Position numbers and translations under genes: made by a program. Under the pieces are notes generated by a model that saw only the letters and a list, made by a program, of their open reading frames with translations, ran no database searches and had not been told where the DNA came from. Of a stretch of DNA of 64,000 nucleotides, positions 23,283 to 34,785 are shown piece by piece (the stretch's first letter is position 1; every line of letters begins with the position of its first letter). The DNA is from Fistulifera solaris (Eukaryota > Bacillariophyta > Bacillariophyceae > Naviculales > Stauroneidaceae): NCBI GenBank assembly GCA_030295235.1, contig AP026138.1, positions 496,001-560,000 on the forward strand, in the 5' to 3' direction.

Positions 23283-26200
23283 ATGACAGAAGAGAGCGAC
23301 TCTAGCAAGCCCCCGTCTCGCTGGGGTAACCTTGTTAGCTTGTTTAGCCCGGGAGCCTCTAAACAAAAAACTATTCCAGAATTATCGCGAAAGCCTTCGA
23401 CTGAGAACGGGGAACTGCGCCTTCATGGCACTGGTGAACCTACCCCGAAACGCCGACACATGAACCCCAAATACAACCTTCAACCGAGCCATTGGAATTC
23501 CCCGGCAGTGAATCAGAGCCTTATTCAGAGTAAAACGGAGGAAAGTGGTGGTTCAAAACCTTCTACGAGTCTCATTGCTCCTCGTGATTCTGCCGCAAAG
23601 AGTGAACAAAAACCCTTACCGTCATCCACACCGGGCCGTCGAATTGTGCGAGCAAGACATACTCCGAGTAGATTCCTTTCAGCAGATATCAAAATCAATA
23701 ACTCGGCTTTAATAGCGGGAGAGAGGAAGCTATGGAAGGATCTTTCCGAGAAAACCAGTTTTGCAAAACCCAGATCGGACGACGCGAAGCACGTAGGATT
23801 CGTACAAGGGCAAATTATGCCGGAAGCCAACCGTCTTTACAAGAAACGCGTGATGATCAAAAGGCCCCATCTCACGGAGCCCGATGAAAGCAAAGACGAA
23901 AGTGCATCTAGTCCAACATCTCCCAAGTCTAAACGAACACGTGTTTCATTCAATGCAGACGCTTTTTACGGCCGTGAAAGAGACGATCATTCTCGAGCGC
24001 CCAATGTTGATTATGGCAGTCGGAGTACCCACGAGTCAGATGGGAGATCATTCATCGAAACTGAGGTGCCATTGAAGTCCATTTCTACCTATCCCATTGT
24101 TCTTCGTGAATATAAAGGCTATCGAGATAACAGAGTTGCAGTGTATGGTGATCCGATGGATGATTACAAGGAGATCAAGAAAGCAGCTTCTGCTGCACCG
24201 AAACCAGTTGCCCCAGAAGACGAATCCCCGCCGTGGGAATGTAAGAAATGCAAACATATGAATCCAAACGACGAGTCGTTGTGTGTCAAATGCAAAGATC
24301 CCCGGTCGCATAAAACAGACGCTGAAGGCTGGGGAGATTTGTTCGCGGAACAAAAAGATAAGTGGAAATGTAGTGGTTGTTCCCTCTATAACAACAAGGA
24401 TGCCGTCAAATGTGTGGCATGCGAAGCAGAGAAACCGGGTGGATCCAGTTCCAGTGTCAATGGCGATGCTAGCAGTAGCACAAAGGCGACAGGCTTTGCC
24501 AGTGAGACTACCGCAAAAACATCAGGCCCCGTTGGCACGCCGTTTACCTTCGGCTCCGAGGGATCAAAAGTTACAGAGGCCAAGACCGCACCAGCTAAGT
24601 TTACCTTTGGCGCACCATCGACGGAAGCCACTACAGCATCAGGGTCGCAGCCCTTTGCTTTCGGAAACGTTTCGTCGGAGGCAGCAAATAAAACTCCATC
24701 AATTTCTTTTGGAAGTACTTCAGTACCAGCCAACGCTACTCCATCGAAGCCGCCGTCATTTTCATTCGGTAGCGCTCCCGCGTCATCTGAGACGTCATCA
24801 AAGACCCCGTCGTTTTCTTTTGGTAATGCTGCGGTTCCATCTGACTCTTCATCGAAGACCCCGTCGTTTTCATTCGGTCAGGCTGCCGCCCCATCTGAAG
24901 CTTCATCGAAGCCTCCGTCGTTCTCATTCGGTCAATCTGCTGCCCCATCCGAACCTCAATCGAAGTCTGAAGATGATGAAACGTCAACACCCCCTTTGGC
25001 TAATTTCGGTGGTACATCTACAACGACAGAATCTTTGGCAAAACCGTTTTCTTTCGGAGGCACTTCCGCTACGTCTGAAACTACGGAAAAATCAGTAAAG
25101 TTTGATGGCAGTTTAGACACCAAAGAGACGTCCAATAACATGCCGTTCGGCGCCAGCTCAATCAATGCGGACACCCCAGCAAAATCATTCACTTTCGGTA
25201 AGATTTCGTCCACATCAGACACTCCGGCAGATTCTCTCTCTTTTGGCGGTGCTGGTTACTCCGTCGCATCGGAATCTTCCCAGAAGCCTTCATTTTCGTT
25301 CAGTCCTGCAGCTCCATCGGCATTTTCAAGTATTCCTCCCAAGGATTCAAGTGATGAAAACAAGTTAGATTTGAATGAGAAAGAAAGCTTGAACGTAGTA
25401 GCCCCATCGCCGGCCCCTTTTGTATTTGGAAGTAGCCAAGCTGGTAACGCTCAGGCTGCCGATACAGCAAGCTTTGGACAGAATAGCACCTTGGTTGCCG
25501 CGCCACAGCTAACTCAGCAAGGAGATACCCAGCCTTTTAAGCTTGGCGCCGCAACAGAAGCCCAGGAAGACGGTGATTCCTCTAGAAAAAGACTAAACAA
25601 TCATTTGGCTTCAGTGGCGGCAACAATTCAACTTCGTTATCGGAAGATTCCAACGCATTTGGTTCGGCGGCACCGTCAATGTTTGGCCAAGATAAAGACA
25701 ACGCCTTATCAGGGAACGGGTCGTTTGCTGGCCCTGGCAATGCGAGTGAGACAAACTCATCAGGGTTTGTATTCGGTGCCAGCCAAACATCATTAACGTC
25801 GAATACAAAAGCCTTAGAGACTCCCGCTAGCTTTGGTCAGCCTTTTGGAACGTCATCTACGTTCAGTGGTGGTTTCGGAGCGACGTCTGTCCAAAGTGAT
25901 ACAAATACCGCTGTTGGTAACAACGTCCCTAATTTTGGGACGAGTGTATCTACCTCAAACGGCTTTGGGACATCTTCCAATTCATCAACATTTGGCAACG
26001 CTGCTCAAGCTCCAGCGACATTCGGAGCACCCGCACCACCTGCATTCGGAACGTCTACTCCGGCTTTCGGCGCGCCTACCGCATTTGGCGCAGCCCCAAC
26101 TCCCGCTTTTGGCAATCCTGCATCTGCACCTGCTAACACGGCCCCAATATTTGGTGCAGCTCCCACTCCATCATCTTCAGCACCAGCATTTGGAAATCCT

Positions 26201-26530
26201 ACTTTTGGTGCTCCGAATCCTTTTAATTCCACTGCGTCAAATCAAACGGCGTTCGGGATGAATCCTGCTCCAGCACCCGCGGCTCCGACTTTTGGCGGCT
26301 TCAATCCGGCTCCTGCCTTTGGTCAGACTGGACAAGCTCCCGGCTTTGGCGCACCAGCAGTTTCATCTTCTTTCGGACAACCTCCCCAACAGCAACCATC
26401 TTTTGGTGCCCCTCAGGGTTTTGGGGGACAAGCACCTTCGTTCGGTGCTGGTGCAGCCGATGGTGGTTTCAGCTTGGGATCAGGGGGTGCGGCTCCGAAA
26501 AGGAGAATCGTTCGAGCGCGTCGCAAATAA
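23283..26530 (+). CDS. FG nucleoporin with two RanBP2-type zinc fingers (Nup153/Nup1-like)
   Basis: About 1,082 residues. FG nucleoporins line the nuclear pore and bind transport receptors. Two RanBP2 zinc fingers lie near residues 317 and 360 (WECKKCKHMN ... LCVKCKD and WKCSGCSLYN ... KCVACEA); this finger binds Ran or RNA. From about residue 380 on there are dozens of FG repeats, first FSFG type, then Ala/Pro-rich FG. A basic motif RRIVRAR occurs near residue 118 and again at the very C-terminus (PKRRIVRARRK). Zinc fingers plus FG tail and basic ends recall the basket nucleoporins Nup153 and Nup1. The frame breaks at A5 25586-25590; one base more joins the two segments within the FG region. 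Confidence 0.88.
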
Positions 26531-26820
26531 GCAAGTATACAACATTAGTAGATACACTGTCACATCCTCTATTGTAGATTTTGAAAAGAAGTGATAATGA
26601 CATCACTGTGTCTTTCTTCAATCGATAAGGATCTTACAAGTTGAACTCAACTATGATTAAAATAATGGCCGGTGATAATAACTCGCTTTTTACTGCGTTA
26701 ACTGCAAGGATATTTCCTTGTAAACGCTACTTCTGTTGATTGAGTGCTATGGCAATTCATTCCAGAGAAGGAACTTACATGAGATGGTAGCTCTTCTTTT
26801 CCTAGATATCGCCATTGCTG

Positions 26821-27651
26821 TCATGAATTTGTAAAAGTCTTTGCGGAGACTCTTTGTGTTGAGTGCTTTCGACACTGGATGACTTTTTCTTTCGCAATCG
26901 CGCCGATCAGTCGAGCGGGAAAAAACCTACTCAACCCTGTTGATGTGTAATGTAATATCACCAGAGGAGACCGCTCTTCCCCTTGTGAGTGGATCGAGCT
27001 GTAGGAAGGAATCGTCTGGATGACACCATCGTCGTCAAAGCTATTTTCCGATCCATTGGACAGAAACTGACGACTGGTTCGTTGCCCCACTGGCAGAGTA
27101 CTTCGAGGAAGTCCGATAGTCTCGTTTGTGGTTGAGAAAGACCAAATACTTGAAAACATGGTGGTGGTTAGTCGAGCGGATTTCTTTATATGTGCTGCGC
27201 GAGGATCAAGAATTTTAATGAGATAATGATTGTCAATGCACCTTTTGCGTGCAAATAATGAAGCCGAAGCGCCAAGGCAAATGCCAAAATTACTGTAACG
27301 TAAAATGTAGGCGTGCCGCACTGTTTCTGGAATGGATCGTGTTTTCCGTTCCAAGATTGCTCTGTTCGGCTTTTGCACGGATAGTACATTTTGCGTAATA
27401 GTGACTGGATCGCTGAACACGACAGGAAGGTGAAGAACGTGTTCTTGTCGCTGAAACGAGAAAATAGTATCAAGATCCGTCATATTACACGTTGCGACAT
27501 GTAACGAGCAGTTGCTGTTTTTGCTCGTTTTTATAGCGCAAGAATAAGCGACGACGATGATGGTCGCAGCACCTCCGTCTCCGACTGTCAACACTTTCGA
27601 GCCTTTCTCATTTGATCGATTACCATTATTTGATCGAGAGGAAAGCGTCAA
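26821..27651 (-). CDS. Hypothetical protein
   Basis: Open frame of 276 codons with no domain I recognise. A likelier shorter start is the Met at 27159, preceded by ACCACCACC, giving 112 residues that start MFSSIWSFSTTNETIG and end in a basic tail. The longer form adds 164 residues with mixed hydrophobic content and no clear signal peptide. It lies convergent to the nucleoporin and divergent from the GOS28 gene. I am unsure of both the start and the reality of the upstream half. Confidence 0.35.
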   Translation of the reverse strand: MTLSSRSNNGNRSNEKGSKVLTVGDGGAATIIVVAYSCAIKTSKNSNCSLHVATCNMTDLDTIFSFQRQEHVLHLPVVFSDPVTITQNVLSVQKPNRAILERKTRSIPETVRHAYILRYSNFGICLGASASLFARKRCIDNHYLIKILDPRAAHIKKSARLTTTMFSSIWSFSTTNETIGLPRSTLPVGQRTSRQFLSNGSENSFDDDGVIQTIPSYSSIHSQGEERSPLVILHYTSTGLSRFFPARLIGAIAKEKVIQCRKHSTQRVSAKTFTNS

Positions 27652-27903
27652 ATCAGTCTTGATTTAATCATTGCTCAGAAAGATTGAAAGGCGCATTCGT
27701 TATTGCAAGCGTCATTGTCAACAACAATAGGACGTTCTTCTCCGTGACTCAAACACACACGGAGCAACACTTTGCCGTGGTTTCGAAGCAACGGCAAAAT
27801 TTCAAACACATCCAGTTCGGTACGTCCTCGCCGGACGGCTCCTCGAGATAATATCAAGTGGGAAGAAACTGCTGTAAGATACGGAAACGAAGAAGAGGGT
27901 GAC

Positions 27904-28701
27904 ATGTCGGGGAGTTTCGAGTCCGTCAAGCGTGAAGCCGTGCAATTAGAGCGTCAATTGGAGGACAAGATTGCTCGTTTTCAGCAGGTAAGAACGTATC
28001 GATTTTCCTCGCTACAGTCAACCCGGGTCGCAATCGTACTTAACCGTTTTCTGCTGTCCTTCTTTCTGTGACTCGTCCTCAAAGTTAACACAAAATGGAG
28101 CGCCGCGACACACAGCACCGATTTAGGAAATAGCTTGAGTCGAGCCGAGTTAGGACTCACGGAAAATTCTTCCGAAGCGATTGCTTCGTTACAGATAGAA
28201 ATTCCGCGTTTGTTCTCTCAATTGCACGATGTCATTCACGGCCGTCTCATTCCGGCCGGAACACTCCCGTCCCAACGAGCCGTCGGCAACCGCTATCGCG
28301 ACATTTTGCAGGATCTTCGGACCGATTACGATAAATCGTTGGCTGTGCTGCGACGCGCGAAAGAACGACACGAACTGTTGGCGGGTGCGGCGGCCTCGTC
28401 CTCGGACGATGGACGTGACCCCGGCATGGAGAGTTTGTTGCGGGAACGCAATCACATCAACAACTCCATGAATGCGGCAGCGTCGGTGATAGGTCAAGCC
28501 GAAAGTGTTCGACAAGATCTGCGCTGGCAAGGAAGATCCTTGCGTTCGGCGGGGACTTTGATTAACGCCATCACTACAAATATCCCTGGATTGAATGGTT
28601 TGGTGGAACAGATTCGACGACGACGATCTCGAGACGATCAAATTGTAGCAGGCGTGATCGCTTCATGTATTGTGTTTACCCTGTGGTACTTGTTTGGCTA
28701 A
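27904..28701 (+). CDS. GOS1: Golgi Qb-SNARE GOS28 (Golgi SNAP receptor complex member 1)
   Basis: A tail-anchored SNARE for transport within the Golgi. Exon 1 (27904-27987) encodes MSGSFESVKREAVQLERQLE, matching the conserved N-terminal helix of the family. An in-frame Met at 27772 could extend it by 44 residues. The intron is 27988-28084 (CAG|GTAAGA ... TCAAAG, 97 bp). Exon 2 carries the SNARE helix (RERNHINNSMNAAASVIGQA, centre residue Gln or Ser by alignment) and a C-terminal membrane anchor (IVAGVIASCIVFTLWYLFG). An A4 run at 28092-28095 seems one base short; with it corrected, exon 2 joins in phase. The lumenal tail is only one or two residues, as expected. Confidence 0.85.
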
Positions 28702-28865
28702 ACGAGAGCGTTTGTGAAACGAGGAACTCCAAGGCTTTGTTGCATCTGCATTGTTTTCCTCTTGTAATTGGTTATTAAATTCTTTAAACCTATGAAAACT
28801 CTAGTGTAAGTCACGAAATCCACGAAAAACTATCTTTCAACTCTACTTTGCATTAGGAAACTGCT

Positions 28866-29750
28866 CTAAGAAAAAGACTTTAGTTTCTTGGCGTGAAAAT
28901 CGATATGATCAGCAACGCATGCTGCGATGAAATAATACGAATGGTCCATTCCTTCGTGACGACGAATCGTAACAGTTTGACCAACGGACGTTGCAGTGGT
29001 TTCAAAATCGTCCAAACAAAGTTGATCTTTCAGAAACTCATCGTCCAAACCTTGATCGATCAATATGTCGTCGTACAACAACGACTTTTTCGCAAGTTGT
29101 TTCAACAATTCCGTCGCATCGTGCGCCAAGCCATCTTCCACCGACCCAAAATAGTTTTCGAAGGCCTTCTTGCCCCACGGACATGCCGTCGGATGACAAA
29201 TGGGTGCAAAAACCGAAACGCTCTTCCAATCGGTCTCACCCGAAAGCTTTGACTTAAAGGCTAACGTCAGAGCACCATGTCCTCCCATAGAATGTCCGGT
29301 AATCGACTTGAGCGCAGGGTTGATTCCGGGAAAGTTCTCGTTGATAACGACAGGCAACTCCTTCTGAATGTAGCTTTCCATTTGAAAGTGCGCTTTCCAT
29401 GGTTCTTGGGTCGCATTGATGTAAAAGCCCGCACCTTGACCAAGATCATACGCGTCATCGTTGGCGACGCCGTCCCCCCGCGGAGACGTATCGGGCAGCA
29501 CGAGCGCCAAATCGGCGGCATCCGCGTGCGGAAAGGCCCCGGCTTTTTGCGAGCAGTTTTGATCGTTGCAAGTCAAGCCACTCAAATAGTAGAGTGCTGG
29601 CGTCGTCGCCGACGATTCGTCGTACGAATGCGGCAAAAAAATGGCAAAGATCATGTCACACGCGGTGCTCCTCGACTGGTGTTGACAGCGGTGCAACATT
29701 CCCCCTTGGCGCGTCACGCGTGTGCTTGAAAGGATCTTGAAGGTTGACAT
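28866..29750 (-). CDS. S-formylglutathione hydrolase (esterase D family)
   Basis: 294 residues, single exon, intact. It hydrolyses S-formylglutathione to formate and glutathione, the second step of glutathione-dependent formaldehyde removal. Catalytic triad: Ser154 in GHSMGG, Asp232 in LIDQGLDDEFL and His270 in EGMDHSYYF. Other family blocks are FLPHSY, LYYLSGLTCNDQN, PDTSPRGDG and GQGAGFYINATQEPW. The length matches human and plant enzymes (about 280-290). No targeting signal is evident, so it is probably cytosolic. Confidence 0.95.
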   Translation of the reverse strand: MSTFKILSSTRVTRQGGMLHRCQHQSRSTACDMIFAIFLPHSYDESSATTPALYYLSGLTCNDQNCSQKAGAFPHADAADLALVLPDTSPRGDGVANDDAYDLGQGAGFYINATQEPWKAHFQMESYIQKELPVVINENFPGINPALKSITGHSMGGHGALTLAFKSKLSGETDWKSVSVFAPICHPTACPWGKKAFENYFGSVEDGLAHDATELLKQLAKKSLLYDDILIDQGLDDEFLKDQLCLDDFETTATSVGQTVTIRRHEGMDHSYYFIAACVADHIDFHAKKLKSFS

Positions 29751-30042
29751 ATTGAATGGAAAACAACACAGAATGATTTAAATTGCAAACAAGGCAGCAA
29801 TAAAAAAACTCGAATCGCCGCGCTCTTCGTCGCACCTTTATTATTGCGACTCCTCGATAAAAGCCGGTAAGACAACAATACCGTCATACCGGTAAAAAGG
29901 GACCTTATTAGACTTAGACTGAACCCAGACTTCACCTCGTTGGTATCGAATGAGAAATAAAGAGTAAACTCTGCAATGTATCGGAAGAAAGCCAATCGAT
30001 CACATTATGAACGAAATGATTGAGTGTAGACTTCATTAGAGA

Positions 30043-30651
30043 TTATTTATGTGCATTAAATGAAGAAGGATCGACCTTGTACCCTTTCTCCTCGATGGGC
30101 ATGTGCGAAAAATCTTCCAGTACTTGCGCCAGTAATTCGGTCGTTTTCTTATGATTATTCAAGCTTTTTCGTTCCTTGCTCGGTTCCGTTTCCAGGAGGC
30201 ATTGCTGACTAATTTGGCGAATCGGAATGCGCAGGCCTTGACTTTGGTCGAGCTGCTTCCGTTGACTACTGAATTGCCGTGCCGGAATAACAAGGGGAGA
30301 TACGGGAGCCGAACTTATTTTCTTGGGAAGCAAGGAAGTGTCGTACATGTCCCGTCGGCTGCTCTGTCGAACCGGCAGGCGGATGGCCTGTGCTCCGAGA
30401 GCCATCCTCTTATCCCAATCATTTTTCACAAACTTTTCGTCACGAGAACTCGTCAATGTGGGCATATTCTTTTGTTGTTTCGTTCGTGGTGTGGTGGTGC
30501 TCGACCACCGGTTGGTGGCTTTCGAATCGCGTTGGTCGAGCCGGGGCCGCTTGGCAAACGATTTGGCGTAGACAGGACTGCGTGCATTGTCGGAGACCAA
30601 TTGCACCCAATGGATGGCGGGTAGTATCTGATGCAAAGGTAAAATTGTCAT
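30043..30651 (-). CDS. Hypothetical basic protein of 202 residues
   Basis: Single frame starting MTILPLHQILPAIHWVQLVS. Ser/Arg/Gln-rich and mostly disordered, with a repeated short pattern: AIRLPVRQSSRRD, LVIPARQFSSQR and LRIPIRQISQQ, that is, I/L-x-P-x-RQ-x-S, spaced about 25-30 residues apart. These may be docking motifs. The C-terminal helix (KKTTELLAQVLEDFSHMPIE) could be amphipathic. I do not recognise a family. It is tandem with and upstream of the S-formylglutathione hydrolase gene on the same strand. Confidence 0.5.
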   Translation of the reverse strand: MTILPLHQILPAIHWVQLVSDNARSPVYAKSFAKRPRLDQRDSKATNRWSSTTTPRTKQQKNMPTLTSSRDEKFVKNDWDKRMALGAQAIRLPVRQSSRRDMYDTSLLPKKISSAPVSPLVIPARQFSSQRKQLDQSQGLRIPIRQISQQCLLETEPSKERKSLNNHKKTTELLAQVLEDFSHMPIEEKGYKVDPSSFNAHK

Positions 30652-31978
30652 TGTAAGAAAGATGGACTCGAAGTTGGCTAATGGGAAGAAATAGATGATT
30701 GTCGCGACGATAATGTGTTAGACGTTATCTCCAAAACGGAAGAGGCGAGAAGTCGCTTTTGCTTATGCATTATGCAACAACGCGACAACTCGCGGCTGTG
30801 CGCGCTGCCGCTGCCGCTGGAGTTTGAATTATTTCTCCGAGGTGAGAAAAAGAGAAAATGGTACAGTACACTGTAAACTACAGTGATGACAGGTGGCCCG
30901 GGACACTAAATGTTTATTTCTCCGAATCGAGAATACGTAGCACATAGTGGAATACTTTGTACTTTGTACTGTAGTCTACACCGTCAACCTAGAGCTAGAA
31001 AAAACAGAAAAAAAAAAAAAGGACCAAAGACAAAGACCAAAGAGAAGGACTAATAAAGACAAAAGATAGAAGATAGGTGACAGGTACAGTAAAAGCGAGC
31101 ATTCAAAATTCAAAAGCAAGAAGCAAGAAGCAAAAAAGAAGCAAGAAGGAAGGTAAAAGGAGAACGTAGCACGTATCACGTAAGCACGAGTAGCGAGTAG
31201 GTAGTAGGTCCTACTAGGGACCGAGCACCGAGCACCGAGGAAGACGGACGACGAATGCGAAGGGCGCTGAGCGTTTGAGTGCCGAGTGCCGAGCGCTGAC
31301 GCTTGACGCTGAATGAGCCAAAGAGTTTATTAAAACCGAAGGCCGAAGTGTTTCTGGCTTCTTGCTTCTTGGTTCTTGGCATCTCTAATCTCTAATCTCT
31401 ATACTTGGACGCTTGTTGTCTCTTAGATCGTGAACCGTGAATCGTAGAATCGTATAGAAAACTAGGTAGTAAATTACGTGCGTTAGACACCAAAAACTCT
31501 GACTTTGAACATGGAAATCTTGCGTACAGTACCTGGTATCACGTATCACTACTCACCACCCACCACTCACCACTGACACAGACAGCGGACACCGGACAAC
31601 ACCTTGGACAACGAACAAAATACACTTGTAACTTTTTCGTTTTTTGTTGCACGGGATGTGGGACCAGAGACTAGGGACTCAGAAATATCTAGCTAGTTAG
31701 CTAGACTCATGAGACTACAAACTATTTTGGTACCCAATTAGAGAAATCATGACAAACTAATGTTGTCAACAGTCTACCGTATGCGCATCACATATCACAT
31801 GACAATAACACGCCTTCAATCTACGGGTAAGTTTTCGACCTTCGTCCTCTCTTAATCTGGCAGCGAATAATTAGACTGCTAGGAATTCCTCGCACAAGTC
31901 TATCGAAGATTCCACTAGATATGGATTTAATGGATGCTCACTTACTGATAGATCGAAACCAATGTAGGGGTGTTAACT
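30652..31978. other. 1.3-kb low-complexity intergenic region
   Basis: No gene. Purine-rich and stuttered sequence: GCAAGAAGCAAGAAGC near 31120, GACCGAGCACCGAGCACCGAG near 31220, CACCACCCACCACTCACCACTG near 31555, and an A12 tract near 31007. These look like accumulated slippage duplications. Confidence 0.5.
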
Positions 31979-34785
31979 TTAAGCTAAGAGAGAAACCTTT
32001 CGGTTACGCACACTTTCTAGATGTTTGATCAGAGACTCACTTGTTTGTTCTAGCTTTGAATCGCTCCCTGACAAGCAGACTGCTTGGAGTGCTTCTAGAA
32101 GAATGTCAGCATCTGCGTGCACGCGCTCGAGCATTGTATCATTCTGCAACAGATTGTGTATCATGTCGATTGTCTTCGCTTGCTCAGCACTGTCCATAGC
32201 ACCCAAGCTCGCACATTGCGAATGGAAAAATTGATTAAAAAGTTCGCTCTCAGATACAAATAGCACAAAGACGGGTTTCATCCACGATTCCAAATTTGTG
32301 AGCTGATGCTGTAGACTGTGCTGAACAAACCTTCCCAGTGCAACCATGAGCAACTCCACCATATGTTCAGGGAGTAACCTAACGAGGGTAATGGAAGAGT
32401 CATCTCGAATTATATCCATCGAGAATGCAGCTAGGACAGACACCGCGGCACGAATCCAGAGAGCTTCGGAAGTATTGCACAATGCATCCCCAGGTTCCAT
32501 TAATTTGCTCAGTAAAGTGTGAAGGGTTGGCAACACTTTCTTTGATCCGCATTGCATCAAGCATGTCACTACATTCGCCAGAGCGCTATCCAAAGTTAGC
32601 AGCTTTTCTGATTTGACGACGTGGCCGGGATTGTTATCATCCCACCACTTCTCATTGCCGATCTCCAGCAAACCAGTCGAGTCTACTAAAAAGCAAATGT
32701 AAGACTGCATTCTAATCGTCCTTCGCGAACCATGTATCGACCAGACAATAAAAGCAGCAAAATCTGGACTCAGCAGTGGGCCATCACTCCTGTGAAGACT
32801 CCGTGCACATGAGTTTGCAAGACCTTTGATGATGAGTTCCGTCGGAGGACCAAGAGTGAGTATCAATGAAATAGCCAGGTGTTGCACAATGGGGGACATA
32901 GTTTCAAAAATAGAGTTTCCGCTAGGAGTGTGTGAGTCAACGAAAAGGGGTTCCACTGCCTGACGAATTGACTGTAAGAGAGTACTTCCTCCATTACCGC
33001 TTCGCTGTGCGATTTGCAGCAGGAAAGATAACACAGAAAAACTTTCCCTTTCAAAATCGCTCTTCCAGGCATTGAGATAGCGCGGAAGAACCTCGATTGT
33101 TTTCGACGTCTCGTTGGACCATGTCATATCGAAGTTCTCCGAACCATAGCTTTGTTCAATTAATGCGATTGCGAGAATAGCAGCCGCCCTTCCGACTTTT
33201 GACCTTGTGGTGTTTTCATCAAACATTTCCTTATCACTGAAGAAGGTAGTGTGAAAGAGTGTCCTTAGCTGATCAATGACCGCTCTACCTGAACCCCAAA
33301 GACTTTCCCCGTCTAAAAGAAGAATCGATAAAACTCGAATAGTGGGCGCCGAAATAATATCTTGAGACGACTCCGTGTTGTCTGTGCCGTTCAGTCGCAT
33401 CTTCAGCTGGGAATGAACATACTTGGTAACTTGTTCGATCGATGTAGATCCCTTGTGAAAGTCGCATACGCCACGAAGCGAAGTACACATGCACAAAACG
33501 GTGGAACATACTTCAAAGTTGGCGTCTTTTGCCTTACTATTGGGCGAGGCGTCATCGTAGAAAGGGAAGTGTTCGAGTATCAAGTTCAAAAGCTGACCGC
33601 ATTGTTTCTTGAATCGAGCTGCTTCCTCACCACCAGTAACCAAAGCAGAAGCAATCGACTTGCCATATGTTTTCCAAAATAGATTCATGCAGCGCAACAG
33701 TCGGTAAGCGATTAGGAGATCTTCCCACGACAATCGGTAGGCTTCTTCATTGAACATAAATCCTTTTGCGTCACTTCAACAAACTTGTCTCGAAGCTTGG
33801 ACACGAATTCCTTTGCAAAGTCCAGCGAGATTGTTTGATGGTGTGTGCTGCTCGCATCATCACTCATTGACCTCGAGGAATGGAGCAGATCACGAGAAAA
33901 ATTTACCGGACCGATTCTATGCTGCGCATTTGATTTGGAAATAAACAACGAATTGGTCGACATTGGTTGATGCTCAGAAGTCATGCGATACCGTTTGGGA
34001 ATCGAGAGAAAATCTTCATCCTCGTCGTCCTTGCCAGCGGCAGCCTCCAACAACAAAAGAAGAGCTTCCAAAATAACCGATTGCTGCCCATTTGCGGATT
34101 GCTGTGTTGTTTTTCCAGCATTTCGTTTTCGCTTCTTGGCTTTCGATTCACTCGTATCGCTGCTCTGTGATGTTCGTTGAGTAGTGACACGGTAGTCGAC
34201 AAGAATTCGAACAAAGGCCGGTAACAATTTGGTCGAAATGTACGGCCGCACCAAATGCGGGACGTATCGACTCAATAGCGCTACCGCATCCGCGCCATCA
34301 CGCCGCGTGGACTTGTCCAGACTGTTGAGTGTCGATGATACAAAGACGATGATGAACCCCGAGAGCGGAACTAAATCATTACTGTTTACTAACTGTAGCA
34401 GCAAATGCTTGAGCATGGCCAAACTGAGAGTCCTGACTTCATCTTCTTCATCCACCAGGCATTTGGAGCAAATGTTGACCCACAATGAGATATTTTGACG
34501 CACACTGGAATTCTCCTGAATGTGACTTAGAATGTCTCGCAAACCTTTCGCCGCCGAAATTCGTACCGCTCGAGCGGGATGCTGCAACTGAGTAGAGAGC
34601 TCGGAAATAGAGCGACCTCGGGACGAAATCAATGCATCGTCGTGCTTTTCTACTTGAACAGCTTGCTCTCGCAGTGACAGTGATGCCGCGCGGAAGCTTG
34701 TCTCGGTCAGATTCAGCTGTTTCGGCGCTCTTTTACCGACCTTTGCTTTGATTTTCTTGAAGTCTGGTGGTGGCTTTGGCGGCAT
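31979..34785 (-). CDS. IPI1: Pre-rRNA processing protein Ipi1 / TEX10 (Rix1 complex)
   Basis: Part of the Rix1 complex that matures the 60S ribosomal subunit. The N-terminus MPPKPPPDFKKIKAKVGKR, followed by TETSFRAASLSL, is the hallmark of the Ipi1/TEX10 family. HEAT-like helices follow (HPARAVRISAAKGLRDIL, VDEEDEVRTLSLAML). The start at 34785 is chosen because it opens directly onto the family N-terminus. The frame breaks at a T4 run (33764-33767); one base more links TQK to GFMFNEEAYRLSW. The joined protein has about 935 residues, close to human TEX10 (929). A basic KKRKRN patch in the middle is a likely nuclear signal. It is divergent from the DDX49 gene, another ribosome-assembly factor. 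Confidence 0.85.

Noticed and set aside
29714-29995. 93-codon hydrophobic frame upstream of S-formylglutathione hydrolase
   Set aside because: Overlaps that gene's start in another frame and is probably leader sequence.
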